Shown: positions 27,191 to 35,376 of the stretch, piece after piece
How the letters are laid out: each line of letters opens with the position of its first letter
How positions within the stretch are numbered: position 1 is the first letter of the stretch
From: Candidatus Pelagibacter sp.
GTDB lineage: Bacteria; Pseudomonadota; Alphaproteobacteria; Pelagibacterales; Pelagibacteraceae
NCBI GenBank assembly: GCA_028226735.1
Contig: JAOIYV010000007.1
Coordinates: 1 to 40,509 of the forward strand
DNA length: 40,509 nucleotides
Direction of reading: 5' to 3'
Program-made: the position numbers and the translations under genes
The notes under the pieces: generated by a model
Told to the model about the DNA's origin: nothing
Databases searched by the model: none
What the model saw: only the letters and a program-made list of their open reading frames with translations

Positions 27191-28333
27191 ATGGAAAATA
27201 AAAAAGATTTTGGTTTTGGTACACAGATACGTAAATCTCCTTACTTTAATTCTACTGTAAAATGGGGGGCGACTGGCTTTTCTGTTTATAACCATATGTA
27301 CATCCCTCGAGATTTTGGGAGTCCAGAGCAAAATTTCTGGAACTTAGTTAACGATGCAATTCTTTGTGATGTTGCAGTTGAACGTCAAGTAGAAATTACT
27401 GGCCCAGATGCTGCTAAATTTATTCAACTATTAACACCTAGAGATTTATCAAATCTTTCTGTTGGACAGTGTAAATATATTTTAATTGTAAACAATGATG
27501 GTGGTATTTTAAATGATCCTGTTCTCTTAAAACTTGCTGAAAATCATTTTTGGTTATCTCTCGCAGATAGTGATGTTTTATTATGGGCTCAAGGTGTTGC
27601 GGTAAACTCAGAATTAAATGTAAGAATTACTGAGCCAGATGTTTCACCTCTTCAATTACAAGGTCCAACCTCAGGAAAAATAATGGAAGCTTTGTTTGGT
27701 GAAAGTATAAATGGTCTCAAATATTATTGGCTTCGTGAACTAAATCTTGATGGAATTCCATTGATTGTATCAAGAACTGGGTGGTCAAGTGAACTGGGTT
27801 ATGAGCTTTATTTAAGAGATGGTTCTAAAGGTGATGAACTTTGGGAAAAAATTATGTTAGCTGGAAAAAAATTTGGATTACAACCAGGTCATACATCATC
27901 TATAAGACGTATTGAAGGAGGAATGTTATCTTATCATGCTGATGCAGATATCAATACCAATCCATATGAACTTGGATTAGATCGTTTAATTAATTTAGAT
28001 ATAGAAGCTAACTTTGTTGGAAAAAATGCTTTAAAAAAGATTAAGAGTGATGGAATAAAAAGAAAACAGGTTGGCATTGTAATTGATTGCGAACCTTTAA
28101 AGGGACCTAACACAACTTACTGGCCGTTAATAAAAGATAATAATGCAGTCGGAAAAATAACCTCAGCAGTTTATTCTCCAAGATTAAAAAAAAATATAGC
28201 TCTTGCTATGGTTTCAATTAACAATTGTAGTTTAGGAGAAGTTCTTGAAGTTAAAATGCCTCTGCAAAACAATACTGCTACAGTTGTAGAAAAACCTTTT
28301 TACGATCCTAAGAAAAAATTAACTAATAGCTAA
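27191..28333 (+). CDS. GcvT-superfamily aminomethyltransferase, DmdA-like
   Basis: The 380-residue protein has the tetrahydrofolate-binding GcvT fold: VERQVEITGPDAAKFIQLL near residues 63-81, LTPRDLSNLSVGQC, the LQLQGPTS loop, SRTGWSSELGYELYL, and the C-terminal barrel (GKNALKK, VGKITSAVYSP). NDPVLLKLAENHFWLSLADSD and the N-terminal VYNHM are features shared with DMSP demethylase DmdA and its close paralogs, so a methyl- or one-carbon-transfer role to THF on a small methylated compound is likely. SAR11 genomes carry several such paralogs, and I cannot tell true DmdA from the related non-DMSP clades, hence no symbol. It converges on an FAD oxidase gene with 7 bases between stops. Confidence 0.85.
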   Translation: MENKKDFGFGTQIRKSPYFNSTVKWGATGFSVYNHMYIPRDFGSPEQNFWNLVNDAILCDVAVERQVEITGPDAAKFIQLLTPRDLSNLSVGQCKYILIVNNDGGILNDPVLLKLAENHFWLSLADSDVLLWAQGVAVNSELNVRITEPDVSPLQLQGPTSGKIMEALFGESINGLKYYWLRELNLDGIPLIVSRTGWSSELGYELYLRDGSKGDELWEKIMLAGKKFGLQPGHTSSIRRIEGGMLSYHADADINTNPYELGLDRLINLDIEANFVGKNALKKIKSDGIKRKQVGIVIDCEPLKGPNTTYWPLIKDNNAVGKITSAVYSPRLKKNIALAMVSINNCSLGEVLEVKMPLQNNTATVVEKPFYDPKKKLTNS

Positions 28334-28340
28334 ATATTTT

Positions 28341-29645
28341 TTAAATTTCTGCTCTTGCTCTAAAACGCTCATATATTAATCTTGATTTAATACCAAAATT
28401 TAAAAAGGGCTGGGGTGGCAACCAAGAAGGTTTATTTCTAGCCTCAATAATTTCAATTTCTTTAGTGTTTTCATTGCTTGCTTTAATTGCAATCTGCTCA
28501 CCAAATAAAGTTCCAACACCTATGCCAGAACCATTATAACATCCCGCAACGAACACGTGATCATAAATCTTTTCAAAAATTTGTGAACTATTTCTTGTTC
28601 TAGAAACAATACCTGACCAAGAAGATTGAATTATATCATTGGCTAATTGGGGAAATCTTTTTTTAATACCGATTATTTGTTTAATCGATCTTTTATCTAT
28701 TTCTGATTGTGACATTTTTAAAGGATTATAAACTTCGGCAGTATTTCTAATCAAAATTCTTCTATCTTTAGTCATTCTTATAGTGGCGCCCATCGGTTTT
28801 ACAGGTAATACGCCCCACTCTTTTGGTGCTCCAATAGAATTAAATTCTTTATCAGTTAAAGGTCTAGTCATACTTGCAGTTAACGTAAGTGGAAAATTAT
28901 AGTTTGGTTTAATCCGTAAAGATTTCAAAAAACCATTGGTAGCAAAAATAATATTTTTAGTAGAGATTTTTCCATTTTTAAAATCACAAAAAATAGTGTC
29001 ATTAACTTTTTTCCAATCTAATAATGATGAATTTTCAAATAACTGAACATTCTCTGGCAATGAGTCAATCATGGCTCTAACTAATTTCCCTGGATGTAAT
29101 AGAATTCCACCTTTTGTAAAGAGAGCTATATTATAAAAACTAGTTCCTAATCTTTTGTTCAATTCATAGTTTGATAAGAGGCTATGTTTAAATTCTAGTT
29201 TCGATAATGTTTCTGAAAAATTTTTTAATACTTTTTCATCTTCAGGTTTTGATGAAGCAAAGTATTTTCCACACTCATTCCAATCACAATCAACCTGATA
29301 TTCTTTGATAAATTTTTTTACAGCTTTTATTCCTAAATCATAAATATTTGTTTTCTTTTTATAATTTTCTAATTCTTTATTAGATGTAAATCCATCATTA
29401 AGAGTAGTATCAACCAAATAACCTGAATTTCTCCCACTTGCTCCCTCTCCTGCTAATTGAGCATCTACTAATATAATTTTTTGATCAGGGTGTAGTTGAC
29501 CCAATTTTCTAGCAGCAGACAACCCTGTATAACCAGCTCCTATAATAAGCCATTCACAAGTTTCATTTGATTGAAGAGTTTTTATACTTACTCTAGAATT
29601 AAGATCATTTATCCAGCTACAATTATTATCATTTACTACTTCCAT
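28341..29645 (-). CDS. FAD-dependent amine/amino-acid oxidoreductase (DAO family, PuuB-like)
   Basis: The 434-residue protein has an N-terminal dinucleotide-binding loop LIIGAGYTGLSAA (GAGYTG at 36-41) and the acidic end of strand 2 (LVDAQLAGEGASGRNSGYL), typical of the DAO superfamily. ASGRNSGY and the C-terminal GCYNGSGIGVGTLFGE, which contacts FAD, resemble gamma-glutamylputrescine oxidase and related secondary-amine oxidases. The likely reaction is oxidation of an N-alkyl or gamma-glutamyl amine to an aldehyde or imine plus reduced acceptor; the substrate is not determined. It faces the THF-dependent GcvT-like gene, so they could act together on methylated amines, but this is only inferred. 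Confidence 0.85.
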   Translation of the reverse strand: MEVVNDNNCSWINDLNSRVSIKTLQSNETCEWLIIGAGYTGLSAARKLGQLHPDQKIILVDAQLAGEGASGRNSGYLVDTTLNDGFTSNKELENYKKKTNIYDLGIKAVKKFIKEYQVDCDWNECGKYFASSKPEDEKVLKNFSETLSKLEFKHSLLSNYELNKRLGTSFYNIALFTKGGILLHPGKLVRAMIDSLPENVQLFENSSLLDWKKVNDTIFCDFKNGKISTKNIIFATNGFLKSLRIKPNYNFPLTLTASMTRPLTDKEFNSIGAPKEWGVLPVKPMGATIRMTKDRRILIRNTAEVYNPLKMSQSEIDKRSIKQIIGIKKRFPQLANDIIQSSWSGIVSRTRNSSQIFEKIYDHVFVAGCYNGSGIGVGTLFGEQIAIKASNENTKEIEIIEARNKPSWLPPQPFLNFGIKSRLIYERFRARAEI

Positions 29646-29655
29646 TGTAATGAAT

Positions 29656-31491
29656 TTAATCTAATTCAAATTCTTTTGTATAGTCTTTTTTTAAATTTGG
29701 ATCTTGTTTATTTTTATCTAAAATACAATTTCCAATAACAAGATAGTCTAATTCTGTTCCCATAAAACAATTAAAGGCATCTTTTGGTGTGTTTACTATT
29801 GGTTCACCTCTTACATTAAAAGAGGTATTCACAATTACAGGGCAACCTGTCTTTTCCTTAAATTTAGAAATTAAATCGTAATAAGGCTTATTGGTATTTT
29901 GATTTACAGTTTGAATTCTTGCTGAATAATCAACATGCGTAACTGCTGGTATTTCTGATCTTTTTATATTTAATTTGTCAATTCCAAAAAGTTTTTTTTC
30001 CTCTTCAGTCATTTCAATTTTTTTTTCTTGATTAATATTGGCTACTAACAACATATAGGGACTGTCAACATTCATATCAAACCAATGAGAAACATCTTCT
30101 TTTAAAACTGAGGGTGCAAATGGTCTAAAACTTTCTCTATATTTAACTTTTAAGTTAAGATTTTTTTGCATTTTTTCAGATCTCGGGTCACCTAAAATTG
30201 ACCTACCTCCTAAAGCTCTTGGACCAAATTCCATTCTCCCTTGAAACCAGCCAATAGCTTTTTCTTCTGCTAAATATTTTGATGTACTCTCAATTAAATT
30301 TTCATAATCAATTGTTTCAAAATTAGCACCAATTTTTTTTAATTCATTTTCAATTTGATCTTGAGTAAATTCGGTTCCCAAATAAGATCCTTTCATATCA
30401 TCATTGGGGTTAACTTTTCTTTTATTTCCTTGCTCTATGTGCCATAAAGCTAATGCAGCTCCTAATGAACCTCCTGCATCTCCAGCCGCAGGTTGTATCC
30501 AGATATTATCAAAAATTTTTTCTTGTAGGATTTTACCGTTTGCTACACAATTTAACGCAACCCCACCTGCTAAACATAAATTTTTAATATTATATTCATT
30601 GCGAATTGACCTCACTAACTTGATCATTATTTCTTCAGTAACATTTTGAATAGATGAGGCTATATCCATGTGAAATTTAGTTATTTTTTCATTTTGTGAA
30701 TTTCTTGGTTTTTGACCAAACAAGTTATGAAATTTTTCATTGGTCATTGTTAAACCTGTTGCATAATTAAAATATTCTTGATCAAGTCTAAATGTTCCAT
30801 CTTCTTTTATGTCAATTAATTCTTTAATTTTATCTACATAAATTGGATTTCCATATGGAGCTAAACCCATAAGTTTGTATTCTCCACTATTAACTTTAAA
30901 TCCTGTGTAGTAAGTAAAGGCAGAATACAAAAGACCAAGTGAGTGAGGAAAATGAATTTCTTTTTTAATTTCTAGTTGATTATCCTTCCCTACAGCAACA
31001 GTTGTTGTTGCCCATTCTCCGACACCATCAGCAGTCAAAACAACTGCCTCTTCAAAGGGAGATGGGAAAAAAGCGCTAGCTGCGTGGCTTAAGTGATGAT
31101 CTGAAAAATGAATCTTTTTATCATCATTAAAATTATTATCATGTCTTTTAAGTTCATTAAAAAGCATTTTTTTTTGAAATAACTTGTCTTTTAGCCAAAT
31201 AGGCATTGCCATACAAAAAGATTTAAAACCTTTGGGGGCAAAAGCAACATATGTTTCTAACAATCTTTCAAATTTTAAAAATGGTTTTTCAAAAAAAATT
31301 ATTTGATCAACATCATTCAACTTTATATTTGCAAAATTTAATACAAATTGAATAGCATTGTATGGATAGCTTGGATCATGTTTTTTTCTAGTGAATCTCT
31401 CTTCTTGTGCTGCAGCAATTATTTTTCCATCAACCAGTATTGTAGCGGCGCTATCATGATAAAAAGCTGATATTCCAAGAATAGTTTTCAC
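29656..31491 (-). CDS. Carbamoyltransferase, NodU/CmcH/SxtI family
   Basis: The 611-residue protein has the two-domain layout of O-carbamoyltransferases. The N-terminal Kae1/TsaD-like ASKHA domain opens with ILGISAFYHDSAA and AAAQEERFTRKKHD, and contains HHLSHAAS at 132-139, a metal-binding motif. The C-terminal YrdC-like part includes EFGPRALGGRSIL, FRPFAPSVL and CPVIVNTSFNVRGEPIV. Members use carbamoyl phosphate and ATP to carbamoylate a hydroxyl on a sugar, antibiotic or toxin. The start is GTG directly after the stop of the 49-residue DUF5989-like gene. The acceptor is unknown. Confidence 0.92.
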   Translation of the reverse strand: MKTILGISAFYHDSAATILVDGKIIAAAQEERFTRKKHDPSYPYNAIQFVLNFANIKLNDVDQIIFFEKPFLKFERLLETYVAFAPKGFKSFCMAMPIWLKDKLFQKKMLFNELKRHDNNFNDDKKIHFSDHHLSHAASAFFPSPFEEAVVLTADGVGEWATTTVAVGKDNQLEIKKEIHFPHSLGLLYSAFTYYTGFKVNSGEYKLMGLAPYGNPIYVDKIKELIDIKEDGTFRLDQEYFNYATGLTMTNEKFHNLFGQKPRNSQNEKITKFHMDIASSIQNVTEEIMIKLVRSIRNEYNIKNLCLAGGVALNCVANGKILQEKIFDNIWIQPAAGDAGGSLGAALALWHIEQGNKRKVNPNDDMKGSYLGTEFTQDQIENELKKIGANFETIDYENLIESTSKYLAEEKAIGWFQGRMEFGPRALGGRSILGDPRSEKMQKNLNLKVKYRESFRPFAPSVLKEDVSHWFDMNVDSPYMLLVANINQEKKIEMTEEEKKLFGIDKLNIKRSEIPAVTHVDYSARIQTVNQNTNKPYYDLISKFKEKTGCPVIVNTSFNVRGEPIVNTPKDAFNCFMGTELDYLVIGNCILDKNKQDPNLKKDYTKEFELD

Positions 31492-31641
31492 TTAAAAAAT
31501 TGTATAGATGAATGGAGCTATAGCAGAGCCTTGACTAAGTACAATCAATCCACCAAATAATACCAGAACTATAAGAATTGGGATTAACCAATATTTTTTT
31601 CTAACCTTAAGAAATTGCCAAAATTCTATTAAAAAACTCAT
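31492..31641 (-). CDS. Small membrane protein, DUF5989/SxtK-like
   Basis: A 49-residue reading frame begins MSFLIEFWQFLKVRKKYW and ends SQGSAIAPFIYTIF. One hydrophobic segment (about residues 18-36) spans the membrane, with a basic N-terminal amphipathic stretch. The pattern FW.FL..RKK.W and the QGSA.APFIYT.F end match my recollection of DUF5989, a short family found beside NodU-type carbamoyltransferases; saxitoxin clusters have a comparable short protein, SxtK. It sits 1 base after the SxtJ-like gene and abuts the carbamoyltransferase GTG. Its conservation and position suggest it helps anchor or regulate the enzyme at the membrane (inference). Confidence 0.85.
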   Translation of the reverse strand: MSFLIEFWQFLKVRKKYWLIPILIVLVLFGGLIVLSQGSAIAPFIYTIF

Positions 31642-31642
31642 T

Positions 31643-32026
31643 TTAAAATTGATCTTTCATTTTACTTTTTAGTGTTTGCTTTTCAATCCAATATGTTTTT
31701 TTATTATTTCTTTTAAGAGATAATAGATCCTTTTTAAAAACTTTCATTATAATTGAAGTAGGTGTCACCACTAAAAAAAAAACTGCACCCATGACAATTG
31801 GAGATACAAATTTACCCAATAATATCCCAAATTTAAACCAAATTTTATTTAATGGACTCAAAATTGATGAATTAAATATTCCTAAAATTAAAAAAATTAT
31901 AGATAGGATTATTGACCAAGTCCTAATACTTCCCTCATTAAGTAACGGGTATAAGGAAACTATTAAAAAAAATATCGAAAAAACTATTCCAAAACTTTTG
32001 TTAGAACTTGTTGATTTATAATTCAT
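31643..32026 (-). CDS. SxtJ-family membrane protein
   Basis: The 127-residue protein starts MNYKSTSSNKSFGIVFS and has four hydrophobic stretches that look like membrane helices: IVFSIFFLIVSLYPL, TWSIILSIIFLILGIF, then a segment around IGILLGKFVSPIV and MGAVFFLVVTPTSIIM. This layout and the N-terminal S.N..FG.VF pattern match SxtJ, a membrane protein of unknown function from saxitoxin clusters and other carbamoyltransferase loci. I use ATG at 32026; a TTG at 32056 would add ten residues and does not match the family start. Just 48 bases separate it from the divergent SGNH-hydrolase gene. Confidence 0.8.
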   Translation of the reverse strand: MNYKSTSSNKSFGIVFSIFFLIVSLYPLLNEGSIRTWSIILSIIFLILGIFNSSILSPLNKIWFKFGILLGKFVSPIVMGAVFFLVVTPTSIIMKVFKKDLLSLKRNNKKTYWIEKQTLKSKMKDQF

Positions 32027-32074
32027 ACTAGTTAAAATAATTATACCTTTTAACAAATAAATCTATCTAAAATT

Positions 32075-33199
32075 ATGAAAAATTTTTTCAAAATACTAAT
32101 AATTATCTTATTGTTAGATTTTTCTATTTCAACAATATTTCTTAAAAAAACTAATTTATGGGAATATAAAAATTGGGACCATAAATACTGGCGGATAGAG
32201 TCAGATATTTATCATCACGATTTAATGGCTAGTATTAATGTTGTAGAAAATTGGGGTGGAAACCTTGAAAAAAGAATTATTACAAATTCCTTGGGATTTA
32301 GAGATTACAAAAACAAGATAGTTAAAAAACAATCTTTAAAAGAAAGGATATTACTTATTGGAGACTCATTTATTGAGGGAACTGGATATGATTATGAGCA
32401 CACTATTGGTGGACTTCTTCAAAATGAACTAGGTGATAAATATGAGGTTTTAAATAGTGCTGTTGGTTCATACTCTCCAAGTATTTATTATAAAAAGATA
32501 AACCATTTTATATCTAAAGGTTACAATTTTGATCACGCTATCGTATTTTTAGATGTTTCTGACATTTTTGATGAACTATATATAAAATTTGATGATAAAG
32601 AAAATATAATTACCAAAACTAAGGTTGACAACAAAAGTGTCTTTAAAAAAAAGTTTTATAGTTTGGGAGAATTTTTAAGAGACAACACAATTACAATGAG
32701 GTTTTTTTATATTCTATCTGATAAAACTGAAATTTATAAAAACTATCTAAAACTTAAATATAAAAGCTCAAAATTTATGAACAAAAGTTTTTTTAAAACT
32801 AATAGAGACGATGTTATGTTTTATAGAATGACACATATAGATAGGGGCTATTGGACTTTTGATGAAAAAAAATATGCCCATGTGAAAGATGGTCTCAAGC
32901 AAAGTGAAAAATATTTAAAAAAATTATTTGATCTTTTAAATAATAATTCAATAAAATCACATTTAGTAATTTATCCTTGGCCTACTCAAATATATTTTGG
33001 TGATAGCAAACATGAAAAATTTTGGGAAAAATTTTCTAAACAAAATAATATTCACCTTATAAATCTTTATGAAAAATTTACTACAAATAATAGTAGAAAA
33101 TTTATTTTTGATAATTTCATATATGGTGATATCCATTGGAATAAAAATGGTACCAAAATAGTATTTGATGAAATTATTAATCTTTTTGAATTAAATTAA
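32075..33199 (+). CDS. SGNH-hydrolase-like protein with N-terminal membrane anchor
   Basis: The 374-residue protein starts with a hydrophobic segment (KILIIILLLDFSISTIF, about residues 6-22) that may be a signal anchor. LIGDSFIEGTG places the nucleophile at Ser98 in the GDS block, and GDIHWNKNG near 351-359 gives the Asp352/His354 pair of the DxHW type seen in AlgJ/AlgX-like and GDSL enzymes. The fold is used for de-esterification or O-acyl transfer on cell-surface sugars. It is divergent from the SxtJ-like gene, and similar genes are known beside carbamoyltransferase modules. It overlaps the convergent xsc end by 9 bases. Confidence 0.75.
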   Translation: MKNFFKILIIILLLDFSISTIFLKKTNLWEYKNWDHKYWRIESDIYHHDLMASINVVENWGGNLEKRIITNSLGFRDYKNKIVKKQSLKERILLIGDSFIEGTGYDYEHTIGGLLQNELGDKYEVLNSAVGSYSPSIYYKKINHFISKGYNFDHAIVFLDVSDIFDELYIKFDDKENIITKTKVDNKSVFKKKFYSLGEFLRDNTITMRFFYILSDKTEIYKNYLKLKYKSSKFMNKSFFKTNRDDVMFYRMTHIDRGYWTFDEKKYAHVKDGLKQSEKYLKKLFDLLNNNSIKSHLVIYPWPTQIYFGDSKHEKFWEKFSKQNNIHLINLYEKFTTNNSRKFIFDNFIYGDIHWNKNGTKIVFDEIINLFELN

Positions 33200-34972
33200 A
33201 GAAGGTTGCTTTTTCATGTCATCTTTATTAATTCCTGCTACTTTAACAGGTTTTTTCATAGCATCTCTTCTAAATGGTTCACCGAGTTCTTGGTTAAGAA
33301 TAACTTCAATAAACGTTGTGATACCTTTTTTTTGATCCTCACAAGACTGTTTAATAGCAGCAGTTGTTTCTTCCATAGTTTTAACAGCAACACCTTTTAA
33401 TCCACATGCTACAGCAACTTTTGCATAACTTAACTCTGGATCAAGTTCTGTTCCAACAAAGTTATCATCAAACCATAAAGTAGTATTTCTTTTTTCAGCA
33501 CCCCATTGATAATTTCTAAAAATCACCATTGTTATTGCTGGCCATTCTTCTCTGGCACAAGAGCTCATTTCATTCATGCTTATTCCAAAAGCACCATCAC
33601 CTGCAAAACCAATTACTGGTGTATCTGGGCAGCCAATTTTTGCTCCAAGAATAGAAGGAAAACCATAGCCACATGGTCCAAATAATCCAGGTGCTAAATA
33701 TTTTCTTCCTTTTTCAAATGTTGGATAAGCATTTCCAATTGCACAGTTATTTCCAATATCACTAGAAATAATCACATCATCAGGCATACCTGCTTGGATT
33801 GCTCTCCAAGATTGTCTTGGCGACATTCTATCTGAATCTCTTTCTCTTGCTTCTTTATTCCATACAGTGCCTTCGTCATCATCTTCATGATCTAAACTTG
33901 ATAGTTTTTGTAACCATGCAGATTTTGTTTGATGAATAATATCTTTTCTCTTTTCTCTATCTATATCGCCTGCTATTGGAGAAAGTTGTTCTAAGATTTG
34001 TTGAGAAACTAATTTTGCATCTCCACAAATTCCAACTGAAACTTTTTTAGTTAAACCAATTCTATCTGAATTCATATCAACTTGAATGATACTTGCATCT
34101 TTTGGCCAATAATCCATTCCATAGCCTGGTAGTGTTGAAAAAGGGTTTAACCTTGTGCCTAGAGCAAGAACAACATCAGCTTTTTGGATCAACTCCATAC
34201 CAGCCTTAGAACCATTGTATCCTAAGGGACCAGCGGCTAAAGGATGACTACCTGGAAAGCTATCATTATGCTGGTATCCAGAACATACCGGAGCATCTAA
34301 TTTTTCTGCAAGTTTTTTACAATCTTCAATAGCACCACCTATTACAACTCCCGCTCCAGATAATATAACTGGGAATTTTGCATTAGATAATAAATCGGCA
34401 GCTTTTTTAATTGCCTCTACCCCCCCGGCTTGTTTTTCTAATCTAACAATTGGAGGAAGGTCAATATCAATAACTTGTGTCCAATAATCTCTTGGAACAT
34501 TAATTTGTGCCGGAGCTGATCCTCTTATAGCTTTTTCTATTACTCTATTTAATACTTCTGCCATTCTTGAAGGGTCTCTAACTTCTTCTTGATAGCAAAC
34601 CATATCTTTAAATAAATTCATTTGTTCCACTTCTTGAAAACCACCTTGACCCATTGTTTTGTTAGCTGCTTGGGGTGATACTAAAAGTAATGGTGTATGA
34701 TTCCAGTAAGCAGTTTTAATAGGAGTAACTAATCCAGTAATACCAGGACCATTTTGTGCAATAACCATTGACATTTTACCTGTTGCTCTAGTATAGCCAT
34801 CAGCAATTAACCCCCCATTAGTTTCGTGAGCAACATCCCAAAAAGTTATTCCTGCATCAGGAAAAATATCAGAAATAGGCATAAAGGCAGAGCCAATTAT
34901 TCCAAAAGCATGTTCAATTCCATGCATTTGTAAAACTTTTACAAAAGCTTCTTCAGTCGTCATTTTAGTCAT
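33191..34972 (-). CDS. xsc: Sulfoacetaldehyde acetyltransferase
   Basis: Xsc splits sulfoacetaldehyde with phosphate into acetyl phosphate and sulfite, using thiamine diphosphate. The 593-residue protein begins MTKMTTEEAFVKVLQMHGI and matches Xsc throughout: the TPP-activating Glu50 (AHETNGG), FGIIGSAFMP, MGQGGFQEVEQMNLFKDM, and the C-terminal TPP/Mg block GDGAFGISMNEM followed by NYQWG. The Xsc-specific N-terminus sets it apart from acetolactate synthase. Neighbours suyAB, the two exporters and aprA support a sulfonate role. Acetyl phosphate would need Pta to reach acetyl-CoA; that gene is not in the window. Confidence 0.96.
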   Translation of the reverse strand: MTKMTTEEAFVKVLQMHGIEHAFGIIGSAFMPISDIFPDAGITFWDVAHETNGGLIADGYTRATGKMSMVIAQNGPGITGLVTPIKTAYWNHTPLLLVSPQAANKTMGQGGFQEVEQMNLFKDMVCYQEEVRDPSRMAEVLNRVIEKAIRGSAPAQINVPRDYWTQVIDIDLPPIVRLEKQAGGVEAIKKAADLLSNAKFPVILSGAGVVIGGAIEDCKKLAEKLDAPVCSGYQHNDSFPGSHPLAAGPLGYNGSKAGMELIQKADVVLALGTRLNPFSTLPGYGMDYWPKDASIIQVDMNSDRIGLTKKVSVGICGDAKLVSQQILEQLSPIAGDIDREKRKDIIHQTKSAWLQKLSSLDHEDDDEGTVWNKEARERDSDRMSPRQSWRAIQAGMPDDVIISSDIGNNCAIGNAYPTFEKGRKYLAPGLFGPCGYGFPSILGAKIGCPDTPVIGFAGDGAFGISMNEMSSCAREEWPAITMVIFRNYQWGAEKRNTTLWFDDNFVGTELDPELSYAKVAVACGLKGVAVKTMEETTAAIKQSCEDQKKGITTFIEVILNQELGEPFRRDAMKKPVKVAGINKDDMKKQPSLI

Positions 34973-35021
34973 AATAAAACTAGCCTTTCTACTCTCTATT
35001 GTTTAAATTCTATAAAATAAT

Positions 35022-35049
35022 TTGATAATTATTAGGATTAATATATAAG
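35022..35049 (+). promoter_or_regulatory. Candidate sigma-70 promoter of suyAB
   Basis: TTGATA (35022-35027), a 16-base spacer and TATAAG (35044-35049) match the consensus at 5 of 6 positions each. The -10 ends 39 bases before the suyA ATG, giving a normal leader of about 30 bases. It lies in the 116-base divergent gap between xsc and suyA. Confidence 0.45.
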
Positions 35050-35088
35050 ATTTTCTAAATTTCAAACAAACAATTCGACACAACGTAT

Positions 35089-35373
35089 ATGACTACAGAT
35101 ATTATAATTCACGACGAAAAAGACAACGTTGGGGTAGTGGTTATTGATAAAATTACTCCAAAACAGGACTGTTCATGCTGGATTATGGAAAATGACAAAA
35201 CAGTTAAGATTCAATCTTTAAATGAAATCCAATTAGGGCATAAAATTGCAATGGTTGATCTAAACGAAGGTGACACTATTTTAAAATATGGCCATGATAT
35301 TGGAAAAGTAGTTAAATCAATCAAAAAAGGTGAGCATGTACATGTTCACAATGTAAAAACTAAAAAGTGGTAA
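35089..35373 (+). CDS. suyA: (2R)-sulfolactate sulfo-lyase small subunit (SAF domain)
   Basis: The 94-residue protein is a single SAF domain like the N-terminal part of altronate/galactarate dehydratases (UxaA family); IIIHDEKDNVGVVV and the C-terminal HVHNVKTKKW are typical, with the last His-bearing segment a conserved element. As SuyA it partners SuyB to cleave 3-sulfolactate into pyruvate and sulfite. The pairing with the SuyB-like gene 3 bases downstream and with xsc and sulfite exporters supports this over a sugar-acid dehydratase. Confidence 0.85.
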   Translation: MTTDIIIHDEKDNVGVVVIDKITPKQDCSCWIMENDKTVKIQSLNEIQLGHKIAMVDLNEGDTILKYGHDIGKVVKSIKKGEHVHVHNVKTKKW

Positions 35374-35376
35374 AAT

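Noticed and set aside
30404..30649. Open frame of 81 codons antisense to the carbamoyltransferase
   Set aside because: The carbamoyltransferase motifs cover the same bases; the antisense product looks like noise.
31791..32021. Open frame of 76 codons on the plus strand across the SxtJ-like gene
   Set aside because: It is antisense to a frame with membrane helices and family features, and has no signal of its own.
33191..34972. Acetolactate synthase large subunit instead of Xsc
   Set aside because: The N-terminal MTTEEAFVKVLQ, FGIIGSAFMP and QGGFQEVEQM segments are Xsc-specific, and the neighbours are sulfonate genes.
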